Assembly (NCBI RefSeq): GCF_016599855.1
Contig: NZ_CP067041.1
Span: 5,828,001-5,892,000 of the forward strand
Length of the DNA stretch: 64,000 nucleotides
Origin: Bradyrhizobium diazoefficiens
Lineage (GTDB): Bacteria; Pseudomonadota; Alphaproteobacteria; Rhizobiales; Xanthobacteraceae
Reading direction: 5' to 3'
A program made the position numbers and the translations under genes. Under the pieces are notes generated by a model that was not told where the DNA came from, did no database searches, and saw nothing but the letters and a program-made list of their open reading frames with translations. Positions 26,343 through 35,699 of this stretch are shown piece after piece (positions within the stretch are counted from its first letter, which is position 1; each line of letters opens with the position of its first letter).

Positions 26343-27824
26343 CTAGATATCGACACGGCTCTGCCGACGCGTACAATATCTGCGCAAAGCATCTGCCCCC
26401 CTCGCCGGCTGCCGGGGGCCAAAGGTTAATGATGGCAAAGGCATAGAGGTCAGCGAGGACGAAAGCCGGCCACCGCCGGAACAGGCACGACGGCGCTCAG
26501 AACGGGCTGACCGCGCGAGACGGCGGCCGTCGATCATGCGCTTGTGGCTGTAGGCCGCGGGATCGACCAGCGGCGTCGCGCCGGTCACGAGGTCGACGGC
26601 GAGCTTGCCGGCGGCAGGACCGATGCCGAAGCCATGGCCGGAAAAGCCGGTCGCGAGGAAGAAGCCAGGCAACGCATCGACCGGCGAGATCACGGGAAGC
26701 GTATCCGGCGTGCAGTCGATGGTGCCGCCCCAGGCTTCCGCGATCTCGATGCCCTTCAGCTCGGGATTCGCCTTGATCAATGAGGCCAGCGCGTCATTGA
26801 CCAGCGATATGTCCGGTGCGGGATCGCGCACGCGCTCGGTCTCGAACGGCGAGGGCTTGTCAAAGCTCCAGCTCGTGCCGCGCATGATCTGATCGAAGAA
26901 CGACTTGCCGAAAGACAGCTTCAGTCCGCCCTTGCGATGCTGATAGGTCGGCCAGAAGGTTCGCGCGTAGCGGAACAGATCCGGCGACAATTCGACCGTG
27001 CCGCGATTGCGTAGCGCCAGTGTAAAGCCGCCGTCGAGGCGGCGGCGGATGCAGTAGAGATCGGTACCGAGCGCACCGGAGGTGATCTCGGGTGCAGGCG
27101 TGGTCCGGCATGCGGTGGGGTTGACGAGGCCGATCGGCAGCTCGATGCCGTGACGCCTGCAGAACAGCGACGACCAGGCGCCGCCCGACAGCAGCACGGC
27201 TTGCGCGCGAATGGTGCCTTTCTCCGTGACGACTGCGCTGACGCGCCCGCCTTGCGTCTCCAGCCCGCGCGCAGCGCAGCCTTGGTGAATCGTGACGCCA
27301 TGCTTGCGGGCAGCCGTGGCAAGCGCAGGCACGGCCATCGACGGCTCGGCGCGCCCGTCGCTCGGCATGTGCAGGCCGCCAACCCATTTGTCGGTATTCC
27401 CTGGCATGCGCGCGGCGACCTCGGCCGGCGTCAGCACGGTCGAGTGGACCTGCATCTCGCGCGCGACCGCCGCCCAGCGCTTCCAGCTCGCAAGCTCGTC
27501 CTTGCTCTTGGTCAGGAAGAGCACGCCGGTACGGCGGAAGCCGGCATCGACACCGGCGTCGTTCTGCATGTCCTCCCACAGAAGCAGCGCCTCGCGCGCC
27601 AGCGGAATCTCTTCACGCGCGCGGCCCTGCTGGCGGCACCAGCCCCAATTGCGGCTCGACTGCTCGCCGCCGACATGGCCCTTCTCGACGAGCGCGACGG
27701 AGAGGCCCTTCTTCGCGAGATGATAGGCCGCGGACACGCCGATGAGGCCGCCGCCGATGACGACGACGTCCACCAGCGCCGGCAGCCGTTCGTCGCCGTT
27801 GATACGGTTGAGCGGCGGGGACAT
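26343..27824 (-). CDS. FAD-dependent oxidoreductase (DAO family)
   Basis: 493 residues from MSPPLNRINGDERLPALVDV. VVIGGGLIGVSAAYHLAKKG is the FAD-binding motif; QSSRNWGWCRQQGR resembles the flavin region of glycine-oxidase/opine-dehydrogenase-like enzymes, and GFFLATGFSGHGFGIGPAAG is the C-terminal FAD signature. It should oxidise a secondary or D-amine. The last 55 or so residues (after MIDGRRL) are Arg/Ser-rich and unlike the family, so the natural end may have been lost. An AraC gene lies 43 bp upstream on the same strand. Confidence 0.85.
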   Translation of the reverse strand: MSPPLNRINGDERLPALVDVVVIGGGLIGVSAAYHLAKKGLSVALVEKGHVGGEQSSRNWGWCRQQGRAREEIPLAREALLLWEDMQNDAGVDAGFRRTGVLFLTKSKDELASWKRWAAVAREMQVHSTVLTPAEVAARMPGNTDKWVGGLHMPSDGRAEPSMAVPALATAARKHGVTIHQGCAARGLETQGGRVSAVVTEKGTIRAQAVLLSGGAWSSLFCRRHGIELPIGLVNPTACRTTPAPEITSGALGTDLYCIRRRLDGGFTLALRNRGTVELSPDLFRYARTFWPTYQHRKGGLKLSFGKSFFDQIMRGTSWSFDKPSPFETERVRDPAPDISLVNDALASLIKANPELKGIEIAEAWGGTIDCTPDTLPVISPVDALPGFFLATGFSGHGFGIGPAAGKLAVDLVTGATPLVDPAAYSHKRMIDGRRLARSARSERRRACSGGGRLSSSLTSMPLPSLTFGPRQPARGADALRRYCTRRQSRVDI

Positions 27825-27867
27825 GATGCAGTCTTGGAAATCGGTTCGCTCGAAGCTCGTCGGCTCG

Positions 27868-28920
27868 TCATGAGATGTTGCTAACGGCTTTCGACGGCGG
27901 AGAACAGCGTCGCAGTGTCGCCGACGGCGTCTCGCCGAATTTCTCCCGGTAGGCGCCGGCCATGCGGCCGAGATGGGTGAAGCCGAGATCGAAGGCGATG
28001 TCGGTGATGGAGACGTCGGGCGCGGCCTGCGCGAGCCGGGCGTGGAGACCGGCGAGGCGCATATCGAGCAGCATCTCCGAGATCGACAGGCCGAAGTGAC
28101 GGCGGAAGCCGAGCTGGAGCGCACGGATGCCGATGCCGGAGACGCAGGCGAGCTGCGCGAGGTCGAGCGGCTCATCGGCATTGTCCGCAAGATGGTCGCG
28201 CGCGGTACGGAGCGCACGCGGCAGCCGCTCGGCTTGCCCCGAGAAGGTTCTGATCGCATCCGATAGACCATGCCGCTGGCCGATGAGGAGACGATCGAGC
28301 AGCACCTCGCGCCAATCGGCCATCGCGACCGCTGAGAGCCTTCCGGAGGGACCTAGACGCTCGGCGAGCATCATCAGTTCGGCAAGACTGGTCTGCAGGT
28401 GGCGCCCGGCCGGCGCGTTCAGGTCGATCGCGGAATCGAACTCGACCGCGCCGGCCGCCCTGCCCGACAGCGCCGCGGCGCGCTGCTCGACCATGCGGCG
28501 ATCGATTAGCAGAATCGCTTGCGCACAGTCGCGCCACATCATCCGGGTTGGAATGGTCGGCGACAGCAGCGATGCCGTCCGGCCCGGCGCGGCATCGAAT
28601 CCTCCGGCACCGGTAAAAATGTGGGCGGTGCCCATGAGCGGGATCTGGACGAGGAAGAAGCGGTCAAGGCAGCCGGGATCGATGCTGACCGATCCGCCAT
28701 AGGCAACGTAGTTGATGGAAAAGCCGTCGAACGCTGCGCAATTGTGCCAGGCGGAGAAGCCCGCCGCGCGCGGCTGTGCCGGCTTGAGATCGTGCGGACA
28801 GAAGATGCGCCCGATCTGCTCGGCCGCTTCGTCGACATCATCCGTGGTGACGCGGGCGAACTCCGCAAGCCGTTCGGCTGTGCGAGCCTTTTCGCTCATT
28901 TCCAGCACGGCTGCGGACAT
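27868..28920 (-). CDS. AraC-family transcriptional regulator
   Basis: 350 residues. An N-terminal AraC-binding-like beta domain (FDGFSINYVAYGGSVSIDPG) is followed by a C-terminal double HTH: LAQLACVSGIGIRALQLGFRR and ITDIAFDLGFTHLGRMAGAYR. The subgroup resembles the AraC_binding_2 regulators of catabolic operons. It is upstream of, and same-strand with, the DAO oxidoreductase, and may control that gene or itself be cotranscribed. The divergent cupin gene is another possible target. Confidence 0.9.
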   Translation of the reverse strand: MSAAVLEMSEKARTAERLAEFARVTTDDVDEAAEQIGRIFCPHDLKPAQPRAAGFSAWHNCAAFDGFSINYVAYGGSVSIDPGCLDRFFLVQIPLMGTAHIFTGAGGFDAAPGRTASLLSPTIPTRMMWRDCAQAILLIDRRMVEQRAAALSGRAAGAVEFDSAIDLNAPAGRHLQTSLAELMMLAERLGPSGRLSAVAMADWREVLLDRLLIGQRHGLSDAIRTFSGQAERLPRALRTARDHLADNADEPLDLAQLACVSGIGIRALQLGFRRHFGLSISEMLLDMRLAGLHARLAQAAPDVSITDIAFDLGFTHLGRMAGAYREKFGETPSATLRRCSPPSKAVSNIS

Positions 28921-29105
28921 CGTCGACCACGCTTCGCGTCACGGAATTGCTTGAAGCCTATAATGGTTTCCCGGACACGAAAAGAGCTGGCGCCCGCAAA
29001 ATCGTCGTGCTGCATGGCAACAGTCTTGTCGGGATTCGTTTAGCGGATAGACAGGCGGCTGGTCGCTGGCGGAAGCTCCATCGCCGGATTCATGAGGAGG
29101 CGAGC

Positions 29106-29555
29106 ATGACTGCACTCGAAAAGGGCATTACTGCAAACGGCACAGGCTACGGTGGCAAGACCTGGAACATTCTTGGCCAAGTCTATTTCCCCAAGGCCGT
29201 CACCGAGTCCACCTTCGCGTTCGAGACCAATAGCGATCCCGGCCAGTTCGTGCCGGTGCATATCCATCCAACCCAGGAGGAGTTCATTCTTGTGCAGGAG
29301 GGCACGCTCGACCTCAAGCTCGACGGCCAATGGATCAAGGCCCATGCCGGCGATCTCGTGCGCATGCCCCGCGGCATCCCGCACGGCTATTTCAATAAAT
29401 CCGACAAGCCGTGCCGCGCGCTGTTCTGGGTCTCGCCGATGCAGAAGCTGGAGGCGCTGTTCAACCAGCTCCATAATCTGACCGACCCCGCCGAGGTCGT
29501 ACGCATCTCGGCGCTGCACGAGGTCGACTTCCTGCCGCCCGAGGCCAACGACTAG
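29106..29555 (+). CDS. Cupin-domain protein
   Basis: 149 residues from the ATG with TGAGGAGG 7 bp upstream. The cupin metal site is visible: VPVHIHPTQEEFILVQEG supplies two histidines and a glutamate, and RMPRGIPHGYFN the third histidine. Single-domain cupins of this size can be dioxygenases, isomerases or sugar-binding proteins. It precedes a flavin monooxygenase gene by about 100 bp, and they may belong to the same aromatic or ketone pathway. Substrate unknown. Confidence 0.85.
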   Translation: MTALEKGITANGTGYGGKTWNILGQVYFPKAVTESTFAFETNSDPGQFVPVHIHPTQEEFILVQEGTLDLKLDGQWIKAHAGDLVRMPRGIPHGYFNKSDKPCRALFWVSPMQKLEALFNQLHNLTDPAEVVRISALHEVDFLPPEAND

Positions 29556-29662
29556 GCCGGACGGCCTCTTCGTTCACTTCCACTGCTTGCAGGTCCCCCG
29601 GTCGCGCCTCGCGGCCGAACGTGGCCGCTTGCGCGCGAAACACATTGATTGCGAGCCATCCC

Positions 29663-31153
29663 ATGGTCAGCCCAAAGCATGTCTGCGTGATCGGCGCCGG
29701 CGTCTCCGGCCTCGCCACCGCAAAAGCGTTCTCCGCCCGCGGCCACCGCGTCACTATTCTCGAGCGCAGCGCCGATCTCGGCGGCGTCTGGGAGCCGGCG
29801 CGCTCCTATCCTGACGTGCAGACCCAGAGCCCGAAGGAGCTCTACCGCTACACCGATCGCGCCATGCCGGACTCCTATCCGGAATGGCCGACCGGGCCGC
29901 AGGTCCATGCCTATCTCGCCGACTACGCGAAAAGCTTCGGTCTCGACCGCATGCTGCACCTCAACACTGCGGTCGCGGGCATGGCGCGTCGCACCGACGG
30001 CAAACCGGGCTGGACGCTCGCGCTATCAGACAAGGACGGCGCGACGGCGAACGCGGATTTCGATTTCGTCGCGGTCTGCACCGGGCAGTTCAATGAGCCG
30101 CGCGAGCTGCACTGCCCGGGCGAAGACGGCTTTTTGGCACAAGGCGGCCAGGTCCTGCATTCGTCGAAATACAGCGATCCCACGCTGGCGAAAGGTCGCC
30201 GCGTCGTCGTGCTCGGCGGTTCGAAGTCGGCGACCGACATCGCGGTGAACGCGGTGAAATCAGGCGCACGCGAGGTCACCATCGTGATGCGCGAGCCGGT
30301 CTGGCGCATCCCCTACTTCATCGGCGGGCTCGTGAACTTCAAGCGCATCCTTTACATCCGCGCACAGGAGGAGATGTTTCCGGGCTGGGGCGCGAGCGGC
30401 ATGGCGCGGCTCGCGCTTCGTGTCGCCGCGCCGCTGATCTGGGCGAACTGGCGCGGGCTGGAGAACCTGCTGAAGGCGCAGCTCAAGCTTGGCCGCTGCA
30501 AGATGGTGCCGAAGGAGCGGATCGAGGATGGCGTCAACTGCTCAGTGCCGATCGCAACGCCGGACTTCTACCCGATGCTCGCCGATAGTCGCATCAAGGC
30601 CGTGTTCGGCAGCTTCGATCATTATGAGGACGACACCATCGTGATGACAGGCGGCGAGCGCGTCAGTGCCGACGTCGCGGTGCTCGCGATCGGCTACAAG
30701 CTCGGCGTGCCGTTCTTGCCGGACGCCGATCGGGCCAAGCTGGTCGATGCGGACGGGCAGTACCGGCTTTACCGCCTGATCGCCAATCCTGACCTGCCCG
30801 AGCTCGGCTTCGTCGGCTTCAACTCGTCGTTCTGCACCGTGCTCTGCGCCGATCTCGCCGCAAACTGGCTGGTCCGCTATGCCGACGGACAACTCGCGCA
30901 CCAGCCGACGGCGCAGCAGATGCGCGACAACATCGAGATGATGCTGCACTTCAAGCGCGTCGAGCGGCCGGCCGCCGGAGTGTATGGCGGGTTGTGCGTA
31001 GCACCCTACCACTACCGCCATTTCGACGAGCTGATGGTCGACATCGGCGCAAAGACTTGGAAGCGCTGCGGGCTCGCCGGGCACTTCCTGCCGCCGGATG
31101 CGGATGCCTATGCAAAGTTCCTGACGTCGGCGCCGGAGTACCGGGCGGGATGA
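29663..31153 (+). CDS. Flavin-containing monooxygenase
   Basis: 496 residues from the ATG of MVSPKHVCVIGAGVSGLATA; a GTG 14 codons earlier is an alternative. FAD motif GAGVSGLATAKAF, NADP motif VVVLGGSKSATDIAV, and between them the FMO-type FNEPRELHCPG. The pattern is that of FMO/Baeyer-Villiger-type enzymes that insert oxygen into ketones, amines or sulfides. Residues 240-300 contain a hydrophobic stretch (MARLALRVAAPLIWANW) that may bind the membrane. The physiological substrate is not evident. Confidence 0.88.
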   Translation: MVSPKHVCVIGAGVSGLATAKAFSARGHRVTILERSADLGGVWEPARSYPDVQTQSPKELYRYTDRAMPDSYPEWPTGPQVHAYLADYAKSFGLDRMLHLNTAVAGMARRTDGKPGWTLALSDKDGATANADFDFVAVCTGQFNEPRELHCPGEDGFLAQGGQVLHSSKYSDPTLAKGRRVVVLGGSKSATDIAVNAVKSGAREVTIVMREPVWRIPYFIGGLVNFKRILYIRAQEEMFPGWGASGMARLALRVAAPLIWANWRGLENLLKAQLKLGRCKMVPKERIEDGVNCSVPIATPDFYPMLADSRIKAVFGSFDHYEDDTIVMTGGERVSADVAVLAIGYKLGVPFLPDADRAKLVDADGQYRLYRLIANPDLPELGFVGFNSSFCTVLCADLAANWLVRYADGQLAHQPTAQQMRDNIEMMLHFKRVERPAAGVYGGLCVAPYHYRHFDELMVDIGAKTWKRCGLAGHFLPPDADAYAKFLTSAPEYRAG

Positions 31154-31231
31154 GATCGGAGAACCCGATTTGCCGCTCGCCAGGCCGCAGGGTTGATGTT
31201 TACGATCCCATGAGCGACGAATCTCTGGGAC

Positions 31232-32314
31232 ATGGGAACCTGCATGAGACGACGATCTCGCGCCGCTGCGGCGGTGGCGGTGCTAGGGCTGGTCCTCACG
31301 ATACCGGCCGCGAGCCGGGCGCAGGCGCTGACGCCAACGCAATCGGACGCACAAGCCTACGATCGCGCGCTCGGCGATTTCAAATCGATCCTGGCCGAGC
31401 GGCGCAAGCAGATCGAGGCGAAGCAGCCGCTGCCGAACCTGCCAGGTCAGGCGCTGTATCTCGCGCGTGTCGCGGTGATCAGCACGTACAAAGATCTCAC
31501 CGACGCCATGCCGTCGCGGATCGGAAAGCCGAACAAGTTCGAGATTCCTCCGGCCTATTTCGATGCCGCGATCGAGCCGCTGGTCGACGAATATGCCGAT
31601 CTGTTCGAGATCATGGAGGCGCCACCCGCGAGCGCGCAGAATTCGGCGACGCCGTTCAAGGATGTCGTCGATCTCGGCTCAGCGATTGCGCGCGCCAAGG
31701 GACTTGCGCCGGTTCATGCCGATGCGGCCGGCCGCATCAGCCTCGGGCTGTTCTTCGCCGAGACCAACGGCAAGCAGAACGTCCGCAATGCGCGCTCGAA
31801 CACCTATATGGGCAGCCTTCAGACCGGCCCGTCCGAGGACCGCAACGGTCAGCGAAAATGGGAGGCCATCAAGGGCGCGGTCGCGGCAGCCGATCCCGCT
31901 TTGAACGCGCGCGACGACAAGGAAGAGGCGCGGTCCCGCGGTACCGATCGCCGCTTCAACCACTGGACCAATGTGCGCGACGGCCTCATGAACGCGCATG
32001 CCGAGCCGTTTGCCGAAATCCCTGCGATCGTGAAGACGCTGCCCGACCCGATCGACCAGATGAAGCTGTTCGAGCTGATCCAGATCATCCCGACACCGAC
32101 GCGCTCCGCGCTGAGGTCGGGCGACTTTTTGAACTACAGGGTGTCCGATCCCATCATCATGAAGCACCTGCGCAACAACAGCATCTTCGCCTTCGGCAAG
32201 ACCGACCGGGCGCGAAGCTCAGCCAGCTTCCGCGAAATTCTCGGCGCGATGTGGCTGTTCAAGCGGAAGTTCGAGAAGGCGATGGTGAAATACGCGCAGA
32301 TCAGACCGCGCTAG
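31232..32314 (+). CDS. Exported protein of unknown function
   Basis: 360 residues (or 356 from the ATG four codons later, which has GGGAA in front). Signal peptide to about residue 31 (cleavage after SRA). The mature protein is charged and mostly helical: DFKSILAERRKQIEAKQPLP, LPGQALYLARVAVISTYKDL, and a region FFAETNGKQNVRNARSNTYM that superficially recalls a lysozyme-like active-site loop with one glutamate. No cysteine, no membrane span. I do not recognise the family. It is a stand-alone gene. Confidence 0.75.
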   Translation: MGTCMRRRSRAAAAVAVLGLVLTIPAASRAQALTPTQSDAQAYDRALGDFKSILAERRKQIEAKQPLPNLPGQALYLARVAVISTYKDLTDAMPSRIGKPNKFEIPPAYFDAAIEPLVDEYADLFEIMEAPPASAQNSATPFKDVVDLGSAIARAKGLAPVHADAAGRISLGLFFAETNGKQNVRNARSNTYMGSLQTGPSEDRNGQRKWEAIKGAVAAADPALNARDDKEEARSRGTDRRFNHWTNVRDGLMNAHAEPFAEIPAIVKTLPDPIDQMKLFELIQIIPTPTRSALRSGDFLNYRVSDPIIMKHLRNNSIFAFGKTDRARSSASFREILGAMWLFKRKFEKAMVKYAQIRPR

Positions 32315-32340
32315 GGTCACGCCGTGCCGGGGCGCGCCTT

Positions 32341-33684
32341 TTAGTTCTCAACCTTGTAGCCGTCCGTCAGTGTCTTCAGGAAAGCGATGATGTCTGCCAT
32401 ATCCTGGTCCGTCATGGCCGGCTTGTCCCCGAGATGGCGATCGAAGGGCGGATCGGTCACGTCGACATTGGCATGATATTTTTGCGGAATGTCGTCGTAT
32501 TTCTGCACCGAGCCGTCGGCGGCGCGTCGGAAGACCTTTTCCGGATTGGTATCGCGGAAATCGTAGAAATCCATCACCTGCTCGAGGGTCGAGAAGACGC
32601 CGTTGTGGAAGAAGGCGTGGCGGGTCGCGGTGTTGCGCAGCGTCGGCGTCAGGAACATGCCACAATACTGCGTCTGCTCGGCAACGTCGGTGCGTTGCGG
32701 ACCGCAGACACCGAGATCGAAATAATTCGGGTCGCGATTGGCGACGAGCGACGCATTGCGCGGCGCGCCGAGCGCTTCGTATTGGTGGTCAGTGAACAGC
32801 GGCGGCAGGCCGTCGCGGGTCGGCGCCGAGGTGTGGCAGCCGGCACAGTTCGCCTTGTCGGGATCGTTGAACAATTGCAGGCCGCGCAATTCGCTCTCGG
32901 ACAGCCGCGCCTTGCCCTCGAGCCAGTAGTCGTACTTGCTGGTATACGGATGGAAGCTCGGCTCCTCGACCTGGTAGCGCGCGACCGCGAACATTGCCTC
33001 CGCGATCAGCAGCCGCTGATTGCGAAGCACGCCGGCGCCGAACAGTTCGATGAAGCGCTGGACATAGGGCGCGCGGCGCAGCTTGTCCGCGACGATCTCG
33101 GCACTGCCGCCGTCCATCTCGTTTGGATCGAGCAGCGGAAGCAGCGCCTGGTCCTGAAGCGTATCGGCCCGACCGTCCCAGAACAGGCCCCCCTGCGGCA
33201 CGATGTTCGCCGAAGCGCCGGTGCCGCCCGCGGTCTTGGTGGTGCGCGCAGCCTGCTGACCGAGCTTGGCCATCTGCGCGAGATCGATGATGTTGTCGTC
33301 GTCGGCTTTGTCGGGCCCGATGCTGAAATTGGGCTGACGCTCCAGATAGGTCAGCGACGGAACCGCGCGTGCGCCCTGCCGCGCCAGATTGGCGCCGCCG
33401 AGCATCACCGGTCCGTCGTTCGGCGGGCCGTAGGCGTGATCCGGGCTGTGGCAGGACCCGCAAGAGAGCGAGCCGGACGAGGACAGCGATGCGTCGTAGA
33501 AAATCTCTTTGCCGAGCAGCGCCATGGCCGAGAGCGGTGCGACCGCCGGGCGATAGAGATGAACCGGATTCGGATTGACGCCCGACAGGGGCGCCTCGGC
33601 CAGTCCCTGCGTCTCAACCGCAAAGACAGCGCCGGCCAGCGAGAGCAGGCCGGCGCCGAGAAGCCACAAAGTGCGGCTGTGCAT
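32341..33684 (-). CDS. Di-haem cytochrome c peroxidase (MauG-like)
   Basis: 447 residues with an N-terminal signal sequence (MHSRTLWLLGAGLLSLAGAV). Two c-type haem motifs are present: CGSCH (75-79) and CAGCH (280-284), placed as in bacterial cytochrome c peroxidase/MauG. DKADDDNI and FHNGVFSTLEQVMDFYDFRD are typical. It would reduce peroxide or modify a partner protein in the periplasm. It starts 17 bp past the stop of the phosphoesterase gene and so is cotranscribed with it. Confidence 0.93.
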   Translation of the reverse strand: MHSRTLWLLGAGLLSLAGAVFAVETQGLAEAPLSGVNPNPVHLYRPAVAPLSAMALLGKEIFYDASLSSSGSLSCGSCHSPDHAYGPPNDGPVMLGGANLARQGARAVPSLTYLERQPNFSIGPDKADDDNIIDLAQMAKLGQQAARTTKTAGGTGASANIVPQGGLFWDGRADTLQDQALLPLLDPNEMDGGSAEIVADKLRRAPYVQRFIELFGAGVLRNQRLLIAEAMFAVARYQVEEPSFHPYTSKYDYWLEGKARLSESELRGLQLFNDPDKANCAGCHTSAPTRDGLPPLFTDHQYEALGAPRNASLVANRDPNYFDLGVCGPQRTDVAEQTQYCGMFLTPTLRNTATRHAFFHNGVFSTLEQVMDFYDFRDTNPEKVFRRAADGSVQKYDDIPQKYHANVDVTDPPFDRHLGDKPAMTDQDMADIIAFLKTLTDGYKVEN

Positions 33685-33700
33685 ATGACGTCCCGTTGGA

Positions 33701-35410
33701 CTAGTGGTGATGATGCTCGTCCGGCGGGCTCACGATGACCGTGCCGGCGGTCGGGTCAAGGAACAGCGCATCGGTTCGCAGATCGTGACCGTGATCCTGA
33801 TCGAAATCAAACAGGTCCATGATCGATCCCGTGGTGGCATCGAACGAGCCGCCGCCGAGACGCTTGCCGTTGAGCCAGTTGTCTTCGATGAACCGCACCA
33901 CCGAAGCCTGCGAGATGGCGGTGTGGCTGACGAAGTTGGTCTTGGCGTAGGGCGAGATCACGATGAAGGGCACGCGGGTAGCCGGACCGCAACGGCCGTT
34001 CACCGGTTTGCCGCCGACGCCGTTCAGTTGAGGCTGCGTGGCAACGCCGAGACCGCACTGGCCGGCGCCGTTGAGTTGATCGGCGGTCGGGTCGTAGGAG
34101 GCACTGGTCGGCTTGGCGTAAGCGTGATCATACCAGCCGTCGGAGTCGTCGTAGGTGATAATGACGGCCGTTTCACGCCACTCGGGCTGCTTCTGGAGGA
34201 AGTTGATCAGCTCGACAGTTCCCTGCTGCTCGTCGAGAGGATCAGAATAGCCTGCGTGGCCATCCTGATAGGCCGGCAGCTTGACGTAGGACACCGCCGG
34301 GAAATTGCCTGCCTTCACGGCGGCATAGAAATCCTCAAGATCGTAGCCGTGATTGGCGGGATCGAGGGTCTTGCCGTCCTTCTGGTAAGTGTGGCCGACC
34401 GCATCGACCGAGCTCGGCCGCGCATGGGTCCAATTGGCGGTCGACTTGTAGTATTGGAACCAGGCGTGATGCGGAATATAGTCCGCCTTGGTGCCGCCGG
34501 TGACGGTCGAGAACGTGCTGCGTGCACAGCCGGTTGTGCCGTTCGCGTTGGTCACGGAAAGATCGAAGCCGCCCATGAACGAGCCCCAGCTGATGCCGGC
34601 ATCGTTGAGCAGGTCGCCGATGTTCTTGCCGGTCATGGTGACCTGCGTCGTGTAGCCGGGAGTGCTGCAAGGATCATAGGCCGGACCGGGGTCGCCGATC
34701 ACCGTGAGGCCTCCCTGGCCGTCCGGAATGATTTGCGATGCTGCATTGCCGAGCACCGCGACCGCGCCATTGGTCTGGCCCGAGATCACATTGAGCGCGC
34801 CGACCGTCGACGGACCATAGGTGTCGGTGTAGGCGTTGTCGTTCATCGAGAAGTGCTGCGCGTAGTTCCACAACGCGGTGGTCGTGTTGCCGTCGAAATA
34901 GCCCATGACCTGGCCGGTGGTGCCGAACGCGCCGGCGCCGCCGGATGTGCCGCGCCCGGTATATTTCGGGAACAGATCAGCCTTGCCGTTGTCATAGGCC
35001 CGCTCTTCCGCTGTATAGGCGTGGTTCTGCGACTGTGTGTTGGCCTGGGTGCGGTCGAGACGGAACGGATCCGTCGCGCCGTTGCCGTTGGCCGGGTTGG
35101 TGTTCGGATTATTCACCAGCAAATCGGCATTGGCGAGGTTGTTGACCTTGGGCGTATGCGGCTTCGGCACGAAGGGAATCGAGCCCGAGGGATTGCCGGC
35201 ATTCGGATAGGTCGCGAAATAATGGTCGAACGAGCGGTTCTCGTTGAAGATGATCACGAGATGCTTGATCGGCGTCTCGGTGTGCATCTGATGCGCATGA
35301 TGATCGCGATTGTGGTCCCGATCGAAATCATTGGCGAGCACCGGAATGCTGCACGCGAGGGTCGTTGCGGCGGCGAAAATCGCGGCCGTCGTCAAAAACT
35401 TGGATTTCAT
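33701..35410 (-). CDS. Exported phosphoesterase (acid phosphatase/phospholipase C family)
   Basis: 569 residues from MKSKFLTTAAIFAAATTLAC, a signal peptide. IKHLVIIFNENRSFDHYFAT is the metal-binding opening of the phosphoesterase family that includes phospholipase C and acid phosphatase AcpA. GSFMGG, VITYDDSDGWYDHAY and GPATRVPFIVISPYAKTNFV supply the remaining metal and active-site residues. It probably releases phosphate from organic esters in the periplasm. A candidate PhoB box lies 45 bp upstream. The peroxidase gene follows in the same operon. The protein ends in four natural histidines. Confidence 0.93.
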   Translation of the reverse strand: MKSKFLTTAAIFAAATTLACSIPVLANDFDRDHNRDHHAHQMHTETPIKHLVIIFNENRSFDHYFATYPNAGNPSGSIPFVPKPHTPKVNNLANADLLVNNPNTNPANGNGATDPFRLDRTQANTQSQNHAYTAEERAYDNGKADLFPKYTGRGTSGGAGAFGTTGQVMGYFDGNTTTALWNYAQHFSMNDNAYTDTYGPSTVGALNVISGQTNGAVAVLGNAASQIIPDGQGGLTVIGDPGPAYDPCSTPGYTTQVTMTGKNIGDLLNDAGISWGSFMGGFDLSVTNANGTTGCARSTFSTVTGGTKADYIPHHAWFQYYKSTANWTHARPSSVDAVGHTYQKDGKTLDPANHGYDLEDFYAAVKAGNFPAVSYVKLPAYQDGHAGYSDPLDEQQGTVELINFLQKQPEWRETAVIITYDDSDGWYDHAYAKPTSASYDPTADQLNGAGQCGLGVATQPQLNGVGGKPVNGRCGPATRVPFIVISPYAKTNFVSHTAISQASVVRFIEDNWLNGKRLGGGSFDATTGSIMDLFDFDQDHGHDLRTDALFLDPTAGTVIVSPPDEHHHH

Positions 35411-35454
35411 CTGTTTGCCCCGAAGAAGTTGCGCGGCAAACCTAGCGATCACGA

Positions 35455-35472
35455 GTGACAGAGCTGTGTCAG
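35455..35472 (-). promoter_or_regulatory. Candidate PhoB (Pho) box
   Basis: On the minus strand CTGACACAGCTCTGTCAC consists of two 7-bp direct repeats separated by 4 bp, matching the PhoB consensus CTGTCAT-N4-CTGTCAY at 12 of 14 half-site positions. TAGGTT, 10 bp downstream, may be the -10 element. The phosphoesterase ATG is 45 bp away. Confidence 0.6.
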
Positions 35473-35699
35473 TTTGACGCAAAGACACTTTGCGCCGTTG
35501 TTGGCCAGAAATTTTTCACCAGCCCGCTTTTCCGGGAGACCGCTCCGCCTCATCCGCCGGGAAAATGCACTTATTTCATACGCCATCGCAAAACTGGATG
35601 TCAGTGAGCCCTGCGGGGAGTCGCACCACCGAGCTGTCCACTTGCCTGCGTCCGCGCCCATCGCGTGGAGCGCATCATCCACGCGGCTCCAGTTACCCA

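Noticed and set aside
30994..33738. A very long plus-strand open frame (914 codons)
   Set aside because: It overlaps the flavin monooxygenase end, the exported protein and the peroxidase gene on the other strand. Its translation is low-complexity and Arg-rich with no motif, as expected from high-GC shadow frames.
33704..35458. A 584-codon plus-strand open frame opposite the phosphoesterase
   Set aside because: The minus-strand gene has a signal peptide and the full phosphoesterase motif set; the opposite frame has none.
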